This document shows, piece after piece, positions 1 through 7,464 of a stretch of DNA of 64,000 nt. A model generated the notes under the pieces. That model was not told the DNA's origin. It saw nothing but the letters and a program-made list of their open reading frames with translations, and ran no database searches. Positions within the stretch are counted from its first letter, which is position 1; every line of letters starts with the position of its first letter. Made by a program: the position numbers and the translations under genes. Source of the stretch: Candidatus Aalborgicola bjergmarkensis (lineage in GTDB: Bacteria > Pseudomonadota > Gammaproteobacteria > Burkholderiales > Burkholderiaceae_C); NCBI GenBank assembly GCA_016708725.1, contig JADJFE010000017.1, positions 35,920-99,919 of the forward strand, written 5' to 3'.

Positions 1-325
1 GAAATCTGTGTTGCAGCCAAGTTGCTTCATCAAAGCCGCGCACTTGCCGCCCCAAGGCTTTTGCAGCGCCTGGGTTTGGGGCTTGAAGAACTTGCTCCTT
101 GGTTGCCTGGTCGCCGAAAATGGAAGCCTTCTCAGCCATCATGAAATGCTCTGCCGTTGGATACCGCTGCCCATCGACGACGAATGAGGCGCCGTACCAT
201 TGGCTGAAACAGGAGGCCGTAATGCCATACCTGCCAGGTTGATGGCCCCAGAAGTAGACGAACTTGAGATGCTCTCCTGCGTTGAAGCGAGATCGTAAGC
301 CTTCAAGTAGTTGTGAGTCGTCCAT
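1..325 (-). CDS. NADAR family protein (YbiA-like), 3' end cut by window edge
   Basis: The minus-strand frame from an ATG at 325-323 stays open to the window edge (about 108 codons), so the C-terminus is missing. The read contains FVYFWGH near residue 22, then CFSQWY, YPTAEHFMMAEKA and PNPGAAKALGR. These are the ordered motifs of the NADAR domain (former DUF1768). Characterised members act on N-glycosidic or ADP-ribose-linked substrates: E. coli YbiA acts on riboflavin intermediates, and others remove ADP-ribose from guanine bases. A GGGAGG Shine-Dalgarno sequence lies just before the ATG. It is divergent from umuDC and may be element cargo or host. The family call is strong; the substrate here is unknown. 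Confidence 0.8.
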   Translation of the reverse strand, partial: MDDSQLLEGLRSRFNAGEHLKFVYFWGHQPGRYGITASCFSQWYGASFVVDGQRYPTAEHFMMAEKASIFGDQATKEQVLQAPNPGAAKALGRQVRGFDEATWLQHRF

Positions 326-420
326 ATCCCTCCCATTGACACCCGACACCCAGCTAAAGGGCTCGCCGCGTCTGGCCCGCCCATCTGGAGCACAGATTTG
401 GACCGCGAATGGTAGCCACC

Positions 421-621
421 TTACCTACCCCTCTTGTATTGTCCATCATGCAGCGGCGGTGGCGGCGGAATAGACCCTTGCTCGGAGTAGCGATGGCCCC
501 AGTGCCCATGCCCATGCCCATGCCCGCGCCCATACGGTAACGGCGATATTACACAACCAGATACAGTCAAACCAAGGACTGCAATACGGCTGAACTTCAG
601 AATCTGGCGAACGAAACGCAT
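421..621 (-). CDS. small Gly/His-rich lipoprotein
   Basis: This 66-residue protein starts at the ATG at 621-619, chosen because GGAG sits six bases upstream. An in-frame ATG at 633 lacks such a site. The N-terminus is basic (MRFVRQILKFSR), followed by a hydrophobic stretch and the lipobox LTVSGC, so it should be exported and lipid-modified. The mature part is very short and carries alternating GHGHGHGHWGH residues, which could bind metal, and then a run of five prolines. No function is known. It lies between the NADAR gene and the SOS box of umuDC and is transcribed away from umuDC. Confidence 0.6.
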   Translation of the reverse strand: MRFVRQILKFSRIAVLGLTVSGCVISPLPYGRGHGHGHGHWGHRYSEQGSIPPPPPLHDGQYKRGR

Positions 622-760
622 TGAGCACTCCATTGTGAAATTAGATTCACGTGATGTACCAACGCAGGCCAGCCAGTTTCGTTGACCGAGGTGAATTGAC
701 TGCGGCGCATGCTGCACAGCACCATCCATCAGCGTCCTCTATTGGGTTGGTGTCAGCTTA

Positions 761-780
761 TACTGTATGGATGTACAGCA
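761..780 (+). promoter_or_regulatory. LexA (SOS) box upstream of umuDC
   Basis: CTGT at 763-766 and ACAG at 775-778 are separated by exactly eight bases and flanked by TA and CA. This is the consensus form of the gamma/betaproteobacterial LexA operator. It lies about 30 bp before the chosen umuD start, which predicts DNA-damage induction of both polymerase V genes. It also argues against the in-frame ATGs that overlap or precede the box being the umuD start. Confidence 0.85.
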
Positions 781-809
781 TTCAATATCCTGTCACGATT
801 ACATCTCCA

Positions 810-1220
810 ATGCCTTTGTCGGCGCGGGGCTGGCCGGTATGTGTTCTTGATGTACGAATTCCAGCAGGCTTCCCTTCACCAGCAGAAGACCACAGTGCCA
901 AGCGTATCGACGTGCTGGAGCATCTGGTCAAACATCCCCAGGCCACCTACCAGATGCAGGTGCGCGGCGAGTCGATGCGCGAAGCTGGAATCCATGACGG
1001 TGATGTGGTTCTGGTGGATAAAGCCATCACGCCCCGTTCCGGCCAGATAGTGGTTGCTGTAGTCGATGGCGAATTCACCATCAAGCAACTGTGGCTCAAA
1101 GCTGGACGCATGAAGCTCAAGGCCGCCAATCCAACCTTCCCTGACATCGTTCCCAAGGATGGACAAAGCATCGATGTCTGGGGCGTAGTGATAGCCAGCA
1201 TCACCGTGCATCGGACCTGA
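810..1220 (+). CDS. umuD: UmuD, SOS translesion polymerase V accessory protein
   Basis: This is a 136-residue S24/LexA-type self-cleaving protease subunit of DNA polymerase V. RecA-stimulated cleavage would occur at Ala19-Gly20 (IPAGFPSP). The catalytic Ser55 lies in GESM and Lys92 in GEFTIKQ, and their spacing of 37 residues equals that of E. coli UmuD (Ser60/Lys97). The ATG at 810 is the first in-frame start after the SOS box and gives near the usual family length (139), although no strong ribosome-binding site precedes it. The reading frame is open back to 651, but that extension crosses the LexA operator. It ends four bases before umuC, forming one SOS-regulated operon. Confidence 0.9.
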   Translation: MPLSARGWPVCVLDVRIPAGFPSPAEDHSAKRIDVLEHLVKHPQATYQMQVRGESMREAGIHDGDVVLVDKAITPRSGQIVVAVVDGEFTIKQLWLKAGRMKLKAANPTFPDIVPKDGQSIDVWGVVIASITVHRT

Positions 1221-1224
1221 AACC

Positions 1225-2517
1225 ATGTACGCACTGGTTGATGGCAACAACTTTTATGTCAGTTGCGAGCGCACCTTCCGCCCCAGTTTGAATGGTCGGC
1301 CAGTCGTGGTTTTGAGCAACAACGACGGCTGCGCCATCGCCCGCTCCAACGAGGCTAAAGACCTCGGAATCAAGATGGGTGCGCCGTGGTTTCAAATCCG
1401 CCACCTGGAAGACAGTCATGGCTTGGTGGCACTGTCAGCCAACTTTGCCCTGTACGGCGACATGTCCGACCGTGTGATGAGCATCGCCGCTGGCCTGGGG
1501 CCGGGGCAGGAGGTTTACAGCATCGACGAATGCTTCGTTGACCTGGATGGTGTGCAAGGCGATATGAAGCTGCGCAGCAAACGGATACGCCAACGTATCC
1601 TGAAGTGGACCGGCATCCCCTGTGGAATCGGCATAGGCCCCACCAAGACATTGGCCAAGCTGGCGAACCACATCGCCAAAACGGCAGAACGCAAGCCGGG
1701 AAGCTACCCAGCCGAGATGGCCCAGGTCTGCGATCTCTCGACCATGCCAGAGCCGCAGTTGAACGCGATGATGGCAGCTACACCTGTAACAGAGGTCTGG
1801 GGGGTTGGCCGCAAGATCAGCGCCCAGCTTGGTGCAGTTGGCATTCACACAGCGCTTGATTTGGCCCGCATGGATACTGCCACAGTACGGCACCGCTGGT
1901 CGGTTGTGCTGGAGCGCACCGTGCGAGAACTGCAGGGCGTTTCATGTATCGGGTTCGATGATGTGCCATCAGCCAAGCAGCAAATCGCCTGTACCCGCTC
2001 CTTCGGGCATGCGGTAACACAGCTATCAGGATTGATGGAAGCTGTCAGCACGTTTGCCAGCCGGGCTGCCGAAAAGCTGCGCCGTCAGCACAGCCATGCT
2101 GCCGAGGTACTTTGCTTTATTCGCACCAGCCCGTTTCGACCCGATGCACAGTACAGCGGCTCGATGGTTGTGCCACTACGCCGACCCAGTGCGGATACGG
2201 CAGTGATCGTGCAGGCTGCACTGAATGGACTGAAAGCAATCTTTCGGCCTGGGTTCAAGTACGCCAAGGCAGGTGTAATGCTGCTGGAGCTTCAGCCTGA
2301 TCGACTGGTGCAGCAGGAGCTTGATTCCGACGGCACAGATCGCTCACCGTTGATGATGTCCACGCTGGATGCGATTAACCAACGCTACGGTCGTGGAACC
2401 GTGGCGCTGGCCTGCGCTGGTGTGGGCAGAAACCAGTCTACGTGGGGCATGAAACAGGAGCGTCGCACACCGCAGTACACCACGTGCTGGGAGGATATGG
2501 TGGTGGTGCGGGCGTAA
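1225..2517 (+). CDS. umuC: UmuC, Y-family DNA polymerase V catalytic subunit
   Basis: The protein is 430 residues, the usual UmuC length. The Y-family palm motifs are intact: Asp6 in MYALVDGNNFY and Asp101/Glu102 in SIDECFVDLDG provide the metal-binding triad. SNNDGCAIARSNEAK is the family-typical fingers segment, and the little-finger region follows the helix-hairpin-helix. With UmuD' it copies damaged DNA at the cost of mutations. The start is four bases after the umuD stop. Mobile elements often carry such operons, so this may be cargo of the neighbouring satellite rather than a host core gene. Confidence 0.93.
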   Translation: MYALVDGNNFYVSCERTFRPSLNGRPVVVLSNNDGCAIARSNEAKDLGIKMGAPWFQIRHLEDSHGLVALSANFALYGDMSDRVMSIAAGLGPGQEVYSIDECFVDLDGVQGDMKLRSKRIRQRILKWTGIPCGIGIGPTKTLAKLANHIAKTAERKPGSYPAEMAQVCDLSTMPEPQLNAMMAATPVTEVWGVGRKISAQLGAVGIHTALDLARMDTATVRHRWSVVLERTVRELQGVSCIGFDDVPSAKQQIACTRSFGHAVTQLSGLMEAVSTFASRAAEKLRRQHSHAAEVLCFIRTSPFRPDAQYSGSMVVPLRRPSADTAVIVQAALNGLKAIFRPGFKYAKAGVMLLELQPDRLVQQELDSDGTDRSPLMMSTLDAINQRYGRGTVALACAGVGRNQSTWGMKQERRTPQYTTCWEDMVVVRA

Positions 2518-2535
2518 GTGAGCCATTTCACACAG

Positions 2536-2565
2536 TAGACAAAACTGGGGTTGTACAGCTAAAAT
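2536..2565 (+). promoter_or_regulatory. sigma-70-like promoter for a leaderless terS transcript
   Basis: TAGACA at 2536-2541 and TAAAAT at 2560-2565 are spaced 18 bp apart and form a good sigma-70 promoter. The predicted transcription start falls on or next to the ATG at 2572, and no Shine-Dalgarno sequence is present, so the message may be leaderless. This is inference from the sequence. Confidence 0.45.
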
Positions 2566-2571
2566 AACTGT

Positions 2572-3015
2572 ATGGATAATCAGCATTCTTTATCCCCCAG
2601 ACAAGAGCGTTTCGCCTTGGCCTACGTTCAGCATCACAATGCCAGTTTGGCATGTCGTGAAGCGGGGTATAGCGCCGGGTGTGCCAGCGTGACTGCTGTA
2701 CGATTGCTAAGAAATGATAGTATTTCAAGGCGAATACAGGCCCTGGAAGCGACCGCAGCGCAGGAGTTAGGGGTTACCCGCCAGAGGTTTCTAAACGGAC
2801 TCCTGGAGGCCGTAGAACTGGCTAAAGAGAAGGGTGAGCCGATGGCGATGGTTGCCGCCTGGAGGGAGATTGGTAAGGCGTGCGGGTTCTACCAAGCCGA
2901 GCGGGTCAAAGTGGATGTCAACGTGGCCGGAAGCCTGGAAATCGGGCGAATGAATCAGCTATCGGACGGGGAGTTGCTCAGTATCATTGGGTCGAATCAG
3001 GCAGTGGCCCAATAA
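2572..3015 (+). CDS. terS: phage-type terminase small subunit
   Basis: The 147-residue protein opens with SPRQERFALAYVQHHNASLACREAGYS, the characteristic N-terminal helix-turn-helix of the Terminase_2 / TerS family. This part binds the pac or cos site. The middle (QELGVTRQRFLNGLLEAVELAKEKGE) matches the oligomerising core, and the C-terminal part would contact a large subunit. No large terminase, portal or capsid gene is visible nearby. A lone terS next to integrase, AlpA and primase genes is typical of phage satellites that redirect a helper's packaging motor. The 3' end overlaps the convergent helicase ORF by 32 bp. The family call is good; the satellite role is inferred. Confidence 0.8.
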   Translation: MDNQHSLSPRQERFALAYVQHHNASLACREAGYSAGCASVTAVRLLRNDSISRRIQALEATAAQELGVTRQRFLNGLLEAVELAKEKGEPMAMVAAWREIGKACGFYQAERVKVDVNVAGSLEIGRMNQLSDGELLSIIGSNQAVAQ

Positions 3016-4909
3016 CCGTCACAGGATGGCCTAAAAGGCCCTTCAGCGCCTCTGAAACGGCGTTTGGGCACGCCACCCTACTCAAGCATGTACTAGCCCT
3101 GCGCTGGCCGGGCGCTCGATACTCGAACGTAAAAGGGGACAATTTACAAATAGATAATCTATTTGTAAATTGTCCCTTTTTAACCTGCTGCCTCTGCACG
3201 TCCTTCTTTGCGGCGGCGGCGGTTGGCCACAAACTGTTGAAGTTCGTTGAGAGCCATTCAGGCACTATTGGCATCACGTCACCAGTCTTGCGCCATGCTT
3301 GCTCCAAACGGTTGCCGTGTACCAACTCATCCCATGTAAAGAGGGCATCTACTTCGATGTCGAGGGGGATGTTTGAGAGCAGAACTACCAGTTTTGGCTT
3401 TTGGCAATGAATCAAACGCAGACGATCAATGGCTTGCAGGCTTTCAGATTCACGCAACTGCTCCAAAATGGCCTGTACACGTATGTCGGGATGGCAATCC
3501 ACATCGACCCCTTCCGGGTCCGATTTGAGCTGGTACGCCCTTGGTATTTGTACCCACCGATCAGTGAGTTGCAACGGCACAGTGGCATCGTAGAACATGG
3601 CGCGAGCCAAATCCTGAACCGCAGCCACTGACGGTTCGTTACGACTGATCACAAGGACAGTGTCGAAATCTTTATAAACGTCAACGCCCCGCAATGCGCC
3701 AAAGTGTGCGAGCGCTGAATGTGGCGGTACGTTCACTAATGGCTGCGTGTTCTTACTGGGGTTGCCGGTAATGGCTACGGGACCTACGACCAAGAGTTTG
3801 CTACCGTTGGAGCTGAGCTCGTTGATCAACTGCTGAATCTCGCCCAGCTTGTGCATGGCCTCGGCCATGCTTTTCGGATCGGAATGTATGTTGGGGTTGA
3901 TCGAGCGTATGGAGCATCTGGCAGAGCGGCACTGCACAACATGTGCGTTACGTCTGGCCCGAAATTCATGGAATGTTGCACCAGTGAAGAACACCTCGGT
4001 GGTTTCACGCGATGCGGTCGCGTCAAGCAAGAATATCTCTGGCGGTGACTGACTACTAGATTTTGGTGTGAAACGAGTTATGTCATTGCGATGATGGACC
4101 GTAATTTGCCCAGTGATGGCATCGAAATCTACAGACTGAAGTTCTTGCTTGACAGCGAACGCACGTTTCAAGTGTTCAAGTAGTTTGGCGACGGGCTCAA
4201 AGTTGGGGGCTGAACCCAGGGTTTGCACTATCAACTGATCAGATTGACCCGGCTGTGGTCGCGGTGCCGAAGCACGCAGTTCTTCAACGGCTGCACGTAG
4301 GCCACCTCCTCGTTTGCTCGCGTTGGAGATTAGTGGGTACAGCGAGCTGCCCGATTGCAGCAAGTTGGAAATGTCACCGCAAAGGCTGCTAGCCGCATTT
4401 GGTAATGCTGGGTGACGGAGAAGAGATACGTTGAATTCGATTCTCTCCAAACAAGCCATAGCGAACGCTTCGTCAATAACCACCAAGTTCGGTACACGTG
4501 CATCCAGCAGTCCACGGTCTAATGGCAGATAGGCATGGGTATAAATATACACATGGCCGAAATTGAACTGATTGATGTAGGGGCAGTTGTCATAGTCGCC
4601 GCAGCGATGACCACTGCTCGCGCTGCACAGTCTGGTGTAAACCGACTGACCAGCTTGGCTAATCCGGGCCGCTATTTGATGCCGATTGCATAGCGGCTTG
4701 CCGCCAGGGGTCACATGATTGCGGCCACTGATGATGCGGACTATCCGAGTTGGATTGAATTTATTGATTAAATCCCGCCACTCCACAGCCAGTGCGTGGG
4801 TTGGGACATAAACCTCGATACGCAGCTCCTCGTTTGCATGGGCAATGCGTTTGGCAATTGTGGTGGTCTTTCCTCCGCCTGATGGGGACTTAATGCCAGT
4901 GGCGGCCAT
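2984..4909 (-). CDS. phage/satellite-type P-loop helicase with clustered cysteines
   Basis: This 641-residue protein starts two bases after the primase stop, so translation is probably coupled. A Walker A motif (SPSGGGKT, residues 8-15) sits at the extreme N-terminus and a Walker B DEA box at NLVVIDEAFA (Asp146/Glu147), as in SF2 helicases. Cys74, Cys95, Cys103 and Cys109 lie between them, ending HRCGDYDNCPY. This arrangement recalls the iron-sulphur domain of XPD/DinG-type helicases, although the spacing is not identical. With the primase it would form the element's replication module. The last ~60 residues are encoded through the 3131-3181 palindrome and overlap terS, so the native C-terminus may once have ended earlier. 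Helicase is likely; the cluster is inferred. Confidence 0.65.
   Translation of the reverse strand: MAATGIKSPSGGGKTTTIAKRIAHANEELRIEVYVPTHALAVEWRDLINKFNPTRIVRIISGRNHVTPGGKPLCNRHQIAARISQAGQSVYTRLCSASSGHRCGDYDNCPYINQFNFGHVYIYTHAYLPLDRGLLDARVPNLVVIDEAFAMACLERIEFNVSLLRHPALPNAASSLCGDISNLLQSGSSLYPLISNASKRGGGLRAAVEELRASAPRPQPGQSDQLIVQTLGSAPNFEPVAKLLEHLKRAFAVKQELQSVDFDAITGQITVHHRNDITRFTPKSSSQSPPEIFLLDATASRETTEVFFTGATFHEFRARRNAHVVQCRSARCSIRSINPNIHSDPKSMAEAMHKLGEIQQLINELSSNGSKLLVVGPVAITGNPSKNTQPLVNVPPHSALAHFGALRGVDVYKDFDTVLVISRNEPSVAAVQDLARAMFYDATVPLQLTDRWVQIPRAYQLKSDPEGVDVDCHPDIRVQAILEQLRESESLQAIDRLRLIHCQKPKLVVLLSNIPLDIEVDALFTWDELVHGNRLEQAWRKTGDVMPIVPEWLSTNFNSLWPTAAAAKKDVQRQQVKKGQFTNRLSICKLSPFTFEYRAPGQRRASTCLSRVACPNAVSEALKGLLGHPVTVIGPLPDSTQ
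3131..3181. repeat. near-perfect 25-bp inverted repeat (palindromic element)
   Basis: Arms 3131-3155 and 3157-3181 match in 24 of 25 positions around a single central base. Each arm contains GGGACAATTTAC, and the right arm ends in a T-run. The palindrome lies inside the last ~60 codons of the convergent helicase ORF. It could work as a bidirectional terminator between terS and the helicase, or be a small REP-like mobile palindrome that landed there. The A/T-rich stem is long for a normal terminator. Confidence 0.75.
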
Positions 4910-4911
4910 GA

Positions 4912-6432
4912 CTAAAACACCTTGCTCAAGATTGCGTCAATGCTGGATTGGATCGTGGTGATGTCCTGGTAGCCGTTGTGCGCGTTGGGGGTAAGTCCTA
5001 ACAGCCTACGTGTTTTACGGCGTTGACTGGCAGCATCACCGTATTTGCGCAAGCCACTCTCTATGGCGGACATGATGTGTTTGCGGCTGGCTCGCTCGTC
5101 AATATCGGTCTTGCTATGCTTTGATGCATCGGCAGCGAGTACCCGTTTCTGGATTATTGAGAATAGGTACTCAACGTCGGTGCCTTCTATTCCATGTTCT
5201 GATACGTAACTCGCTGCTGATCGAACTACTGGTACATGGAAGCCATCGCCGCCAGCGTGATCCCCGATTTGACTCAGGTGATAGTCAAATCCACTGCCGC
5301 CACTGGTGTGGAATGAGGTGCTAGACCCCGTGCCTCCAGCATGTGCAGAAAATTCGGGTGGAGGCAGCTGTAGGCAGACACGGTCGGAAGATTTTGTGAC
5401 GAGACCTGAGCGGACAGGAAACGGATCAGCCATGCCATTGAACAGTGGCGCAGCGACGTAGTGCGGCTGCACATGCTGAAACAGCGCAGGGTCGACGAGT
5501 TTGATACCGGCGACTTTGTTGACGTGCTTTGCCCAAATCTTCAGGGAAGTGTCCGGCACGGGCTGGACCAACCAGAACCAGAAATGTGCGGAAGCCTTCG
5601 ATGCGTCAAATACGCCCGCACTGGATGACAACTGCCAGTGATAGCTGGCCTCATGAAATTCAGGCGGTAGAAGGTGGACGATGTATTCGCAGATTTTGCT
5701 GATGCTGGCCTGATCCAGTATCCAACCGATTGGCAGGGACAGTTTGTCGACATCAATTTCGAGGTAATGACGACCTTGAAGCGGGGTCTTGAAGTTGCCT
5801 TTAAAGGCGGAACCTTCGTCGCTGCCTTGGCGACGTACCCACGGCCCGACGACTGCGTCTGAGACAGGTTCACCCCGGATGATCAGGGCGTTTGGATTCT
5901 GCTCGCAGTATTTGAGAACAGCGGAAAGGTCGTAAATGTCGTTGACACCGCACGGACCTAGCACCGAATACAAATAGCCTGCGTTGTACCCTTGCATGAC
6001 TATCTTCGAGCTGCTTGATGACTTACTGAACTGCTTTGTTGCTAGATAACCTGGTTTTGTTAGCAGAATCGTTACCGTGTCAATGGCTGCTGACGCAGCC
6101 AGTGCCACTTGCGTGCGTTTGGCAGTGAGCGGGTTTTTTGTGTCGGTCTCTTTCTCCCTAAGTTCGACACATCTCTTGTACACGGCCACCACATCAGCAG
6201 GGTGAGGCAACTTGGTGCCGGGGTCGCAGTACATAATTGCGCGGATACTGTTGGGCCAGCTTACCTTGACGGCGTGAAACCCTGCACGGACTTTGTCGTG
6301 GTGCATTGCCTGTCCGACCGGGGACATCAGATCAACTCGAAGTATCTCAGGCTTGTCGGACAGTTGCACACTGCCCAGAATTTCATCGCTGGTGGCGTAG
6401 CGAGGCTGCAATTCCCGTAGATTTGCATTCAT
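4912..6432 (-). CDS. AEP-superfamily primase-like replication protein
   Basis: This 506-residue protein carries the three spaced motifs of archaeo-eukaryotic primases: a DxD motif in YLEIDVDK (Asp227, Asp229), an SxH motif in KASAHFWFW (Ser281, His283) and a hydrophobic-Asp motif at KLVDPALF (Asp314). In this superfamily the first and third bind catalytic metals and the second helps bind nucleotide. The N-terminal ~200 residues are not recognised, and the C-terminal ~150 are Gly/Ser-rich and then helical. It is followed at once by the helicase and preceded by alpA, giving the usual alpA-primase-helicase order of satellites. The assignment rests on motifs read by eye. Confidence 0.6.
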   Translation of the reverse strand: MNANLRELQPRYATSDEILGSVQLSDKPEILRVDLMSPVGQAMHHDKVRAGFHAVKVSWPNSIRAIMYCDPGTKLPHPADVVAVYKRCVELREKETDTKNPLTAKRTQVALAASAAIDTVTILLTKPGYLATKQFSKSSSSSKIVMQGYNAGYLYSVLGPCGVNDIYDLSAVLKYCEQNPNALIIRGEPVSDAVVGPWVRRQGSDEGSAFKGNFKTPLQGRHYLEIDVDKLSLPIGWILDQASISKICEYIVHLLPPEFHEASYHWQLSSSAGVFDASKASAHFWFWLVQPVPDTSLKIWAKHVNKVAGIKLVDPALFQHVQPHYVAAPLFNGMADPFPVRSGLVTKSSDRVCLQLPPPEFSAHAGGTGSSTSFHTSGGSGFDYHLSQIGDHAGGDGFHVPVVRSAASYVSEHGIEGTDVEYLFSIIQKRVLAADASKHSKTDIDERASRKHIMSAIESGLRKYGDAASQRRKTRRLLGLTPNAHNGYQDITTIQSSIDAILSKVF

Positions 6433-6645
6433 CTATGCCTCCTGCTTCGAAAGCTCAATGCGGCTTAAAATCCACGCGTCGATGCTGGATTCAAGCCAGC
6501 CGACGGCGCGGGGGCCGAGAGAAATCGACTTGGGGAACTCACCGTCGGCCATCTTCTGGTAGATGCCAGAGCGCGAGATACCAGTGCGGGCTTGCACCTG
6601 GATTCGCCTCAGAATGACTTGTGGGCTGTGGACTGCTGCGGCCAT
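6433..6645 (-). CDS. AlpA-family excisionase/activator
   Basis: This 70-residue winged-helix/MerR-like protein has the AlpA signature: VQARTGISRSGIYQKMADGEFPKSISLGPRAVGW, then a short helix ending in SIDAWI. AlpA proteins activate or assist integrase-driven excision, and in Gram-negative satellites they switch on the replication genes. Its stop is adjacent to the primase start, so it heads the operon alpA-primase-helicase. The upstream 16-bp inverted repeat at 6718-6767 is a candidate operator. Confidence 0.85.
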   Translation of the reverse strand: MAAAVHSPQVILRRIQVQARTGISRSGIYQKMADGEFPKSISLGPRAVGWLESSIDAWILSRIELSKQEA

Positions 6646-6717
6646 ATATCGCTCCTGTTGAAGCGCCTTGGACGGGTGTCCAGGGCATGGCGTAAGTCTC
6701 CTAGAATGCTCCTATTT

Positions 6718-6767
6718 GAACTTACCTTGAATCTGGTCGAAATATGCTCCGGATTCAAGGTAAGTTC
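6718..6767. promoter_or_regulatory. perfect 16-bp inverted repeat upstream of alpA
   Basis: GAACTTACCTTGAATC at 6718-6733 is repeated as its exact reverse complement at 6752-6767 with an 18-bp spacer. It touches the stop codon of the upstream gene and lies 73 bp before alpA. There is no T-run, so a dimeric regulator operator is more likely than a terminator. Confidence 0.55.
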
Positions 6768-7464
6768 AGTTTCCCGAGGGCAGTTTTGGGTCCTTCAGTA
6801 AGCGCAAACCGGCAGTAATCAATGGGCCTACGTCACAGTCGGTAACGCCTGCTGCCTTTAGGGTCGCTTCGAGCACACGTGCGTAAGCACCACCACCACG
6901 TGTTGTGGTGTTGTTCTCCGTCAATTGTTTAGCACTGGTTGATGAGGGCTTCATTTTGAGGATGTCTTGAAACACCACGGCCACCTCATAAGCCAAGACA
7001 TTGCGGTAATGATCTACTGTCTTGTCCGCCAATTGGTTCATTGAAAACTGCGTGGCCACTGCTGCGTCACTTATGCTTTCCAAATCTGCTTTGAGCTTGC
7101 TAATCGGCGCGTTGTATGTCTTATATAACTCAGACATGACATTGAGCGGGAGATTGAGCAGGTCAGCTTGAACAGCACTAAGGTCCTTAATTAAGTTCTT
7201 TATGTTGTCACGCCCCTCTGCGACACCCGGCTTGCTGCGATGAGCATTTAGGTCAACCAATGGCTTGGACGCTTTGTAGTGATCTGCTGCTTTCATCAAA
7301 GCGTCGACAGCAGGTGGAATTACTGCTGGGTCGACTTTCGAAATGCTAGTCAGCAATCTTGTCAGTTCGATGGCAGAGGGGGTGAGTTTGGAAAGTCTCT
7401 CAGCAGCCTTCTTATCGAGTTGCTCCTTCAGCAGGGTGCCAGCATTGATGGTGGCCATGGTCAC
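6766..7464 (-). CDS. hypothetical helical protein between integrase and alpA
   Basis: I do not recognise this 232-residue protein. It is predicted mostly alpha-helical and soluble, without signal peptide, membrane segment or cysteine motif. It has several Leu/Lys/Ala-rich amphipathic stretches and a T/G-rich linker (NNTTTRGGGAY) before the last 40 residues. Its ATG overlaps the integrase stop by four bases (ATGA), so it is co-translated with integrase A. This position often holds excision or copy-control functions, but nothing in the sequence shows that here. Confidence 0.6.
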   Translation of the reverse strand: MTMATINAGTLLKEQLDKKAAERLSKLTPSAIELTRLLTSISKVDPAVIPPAVDALMKAADHYKASKPLVDLNAHRSKPGVAEGRDNIKNLIKDLSAVQADLLNLPLNVMSELYKTYNAPISKLKADLESISDAAVATQFSMNQLADKTVDHYRNVLAYEVAVVFQDILKMKPSSTSAKQLTENNTTTRGGGAYARVLEATLKAAGVTDCDVGPLITAGLRLLKDPKLPSGN

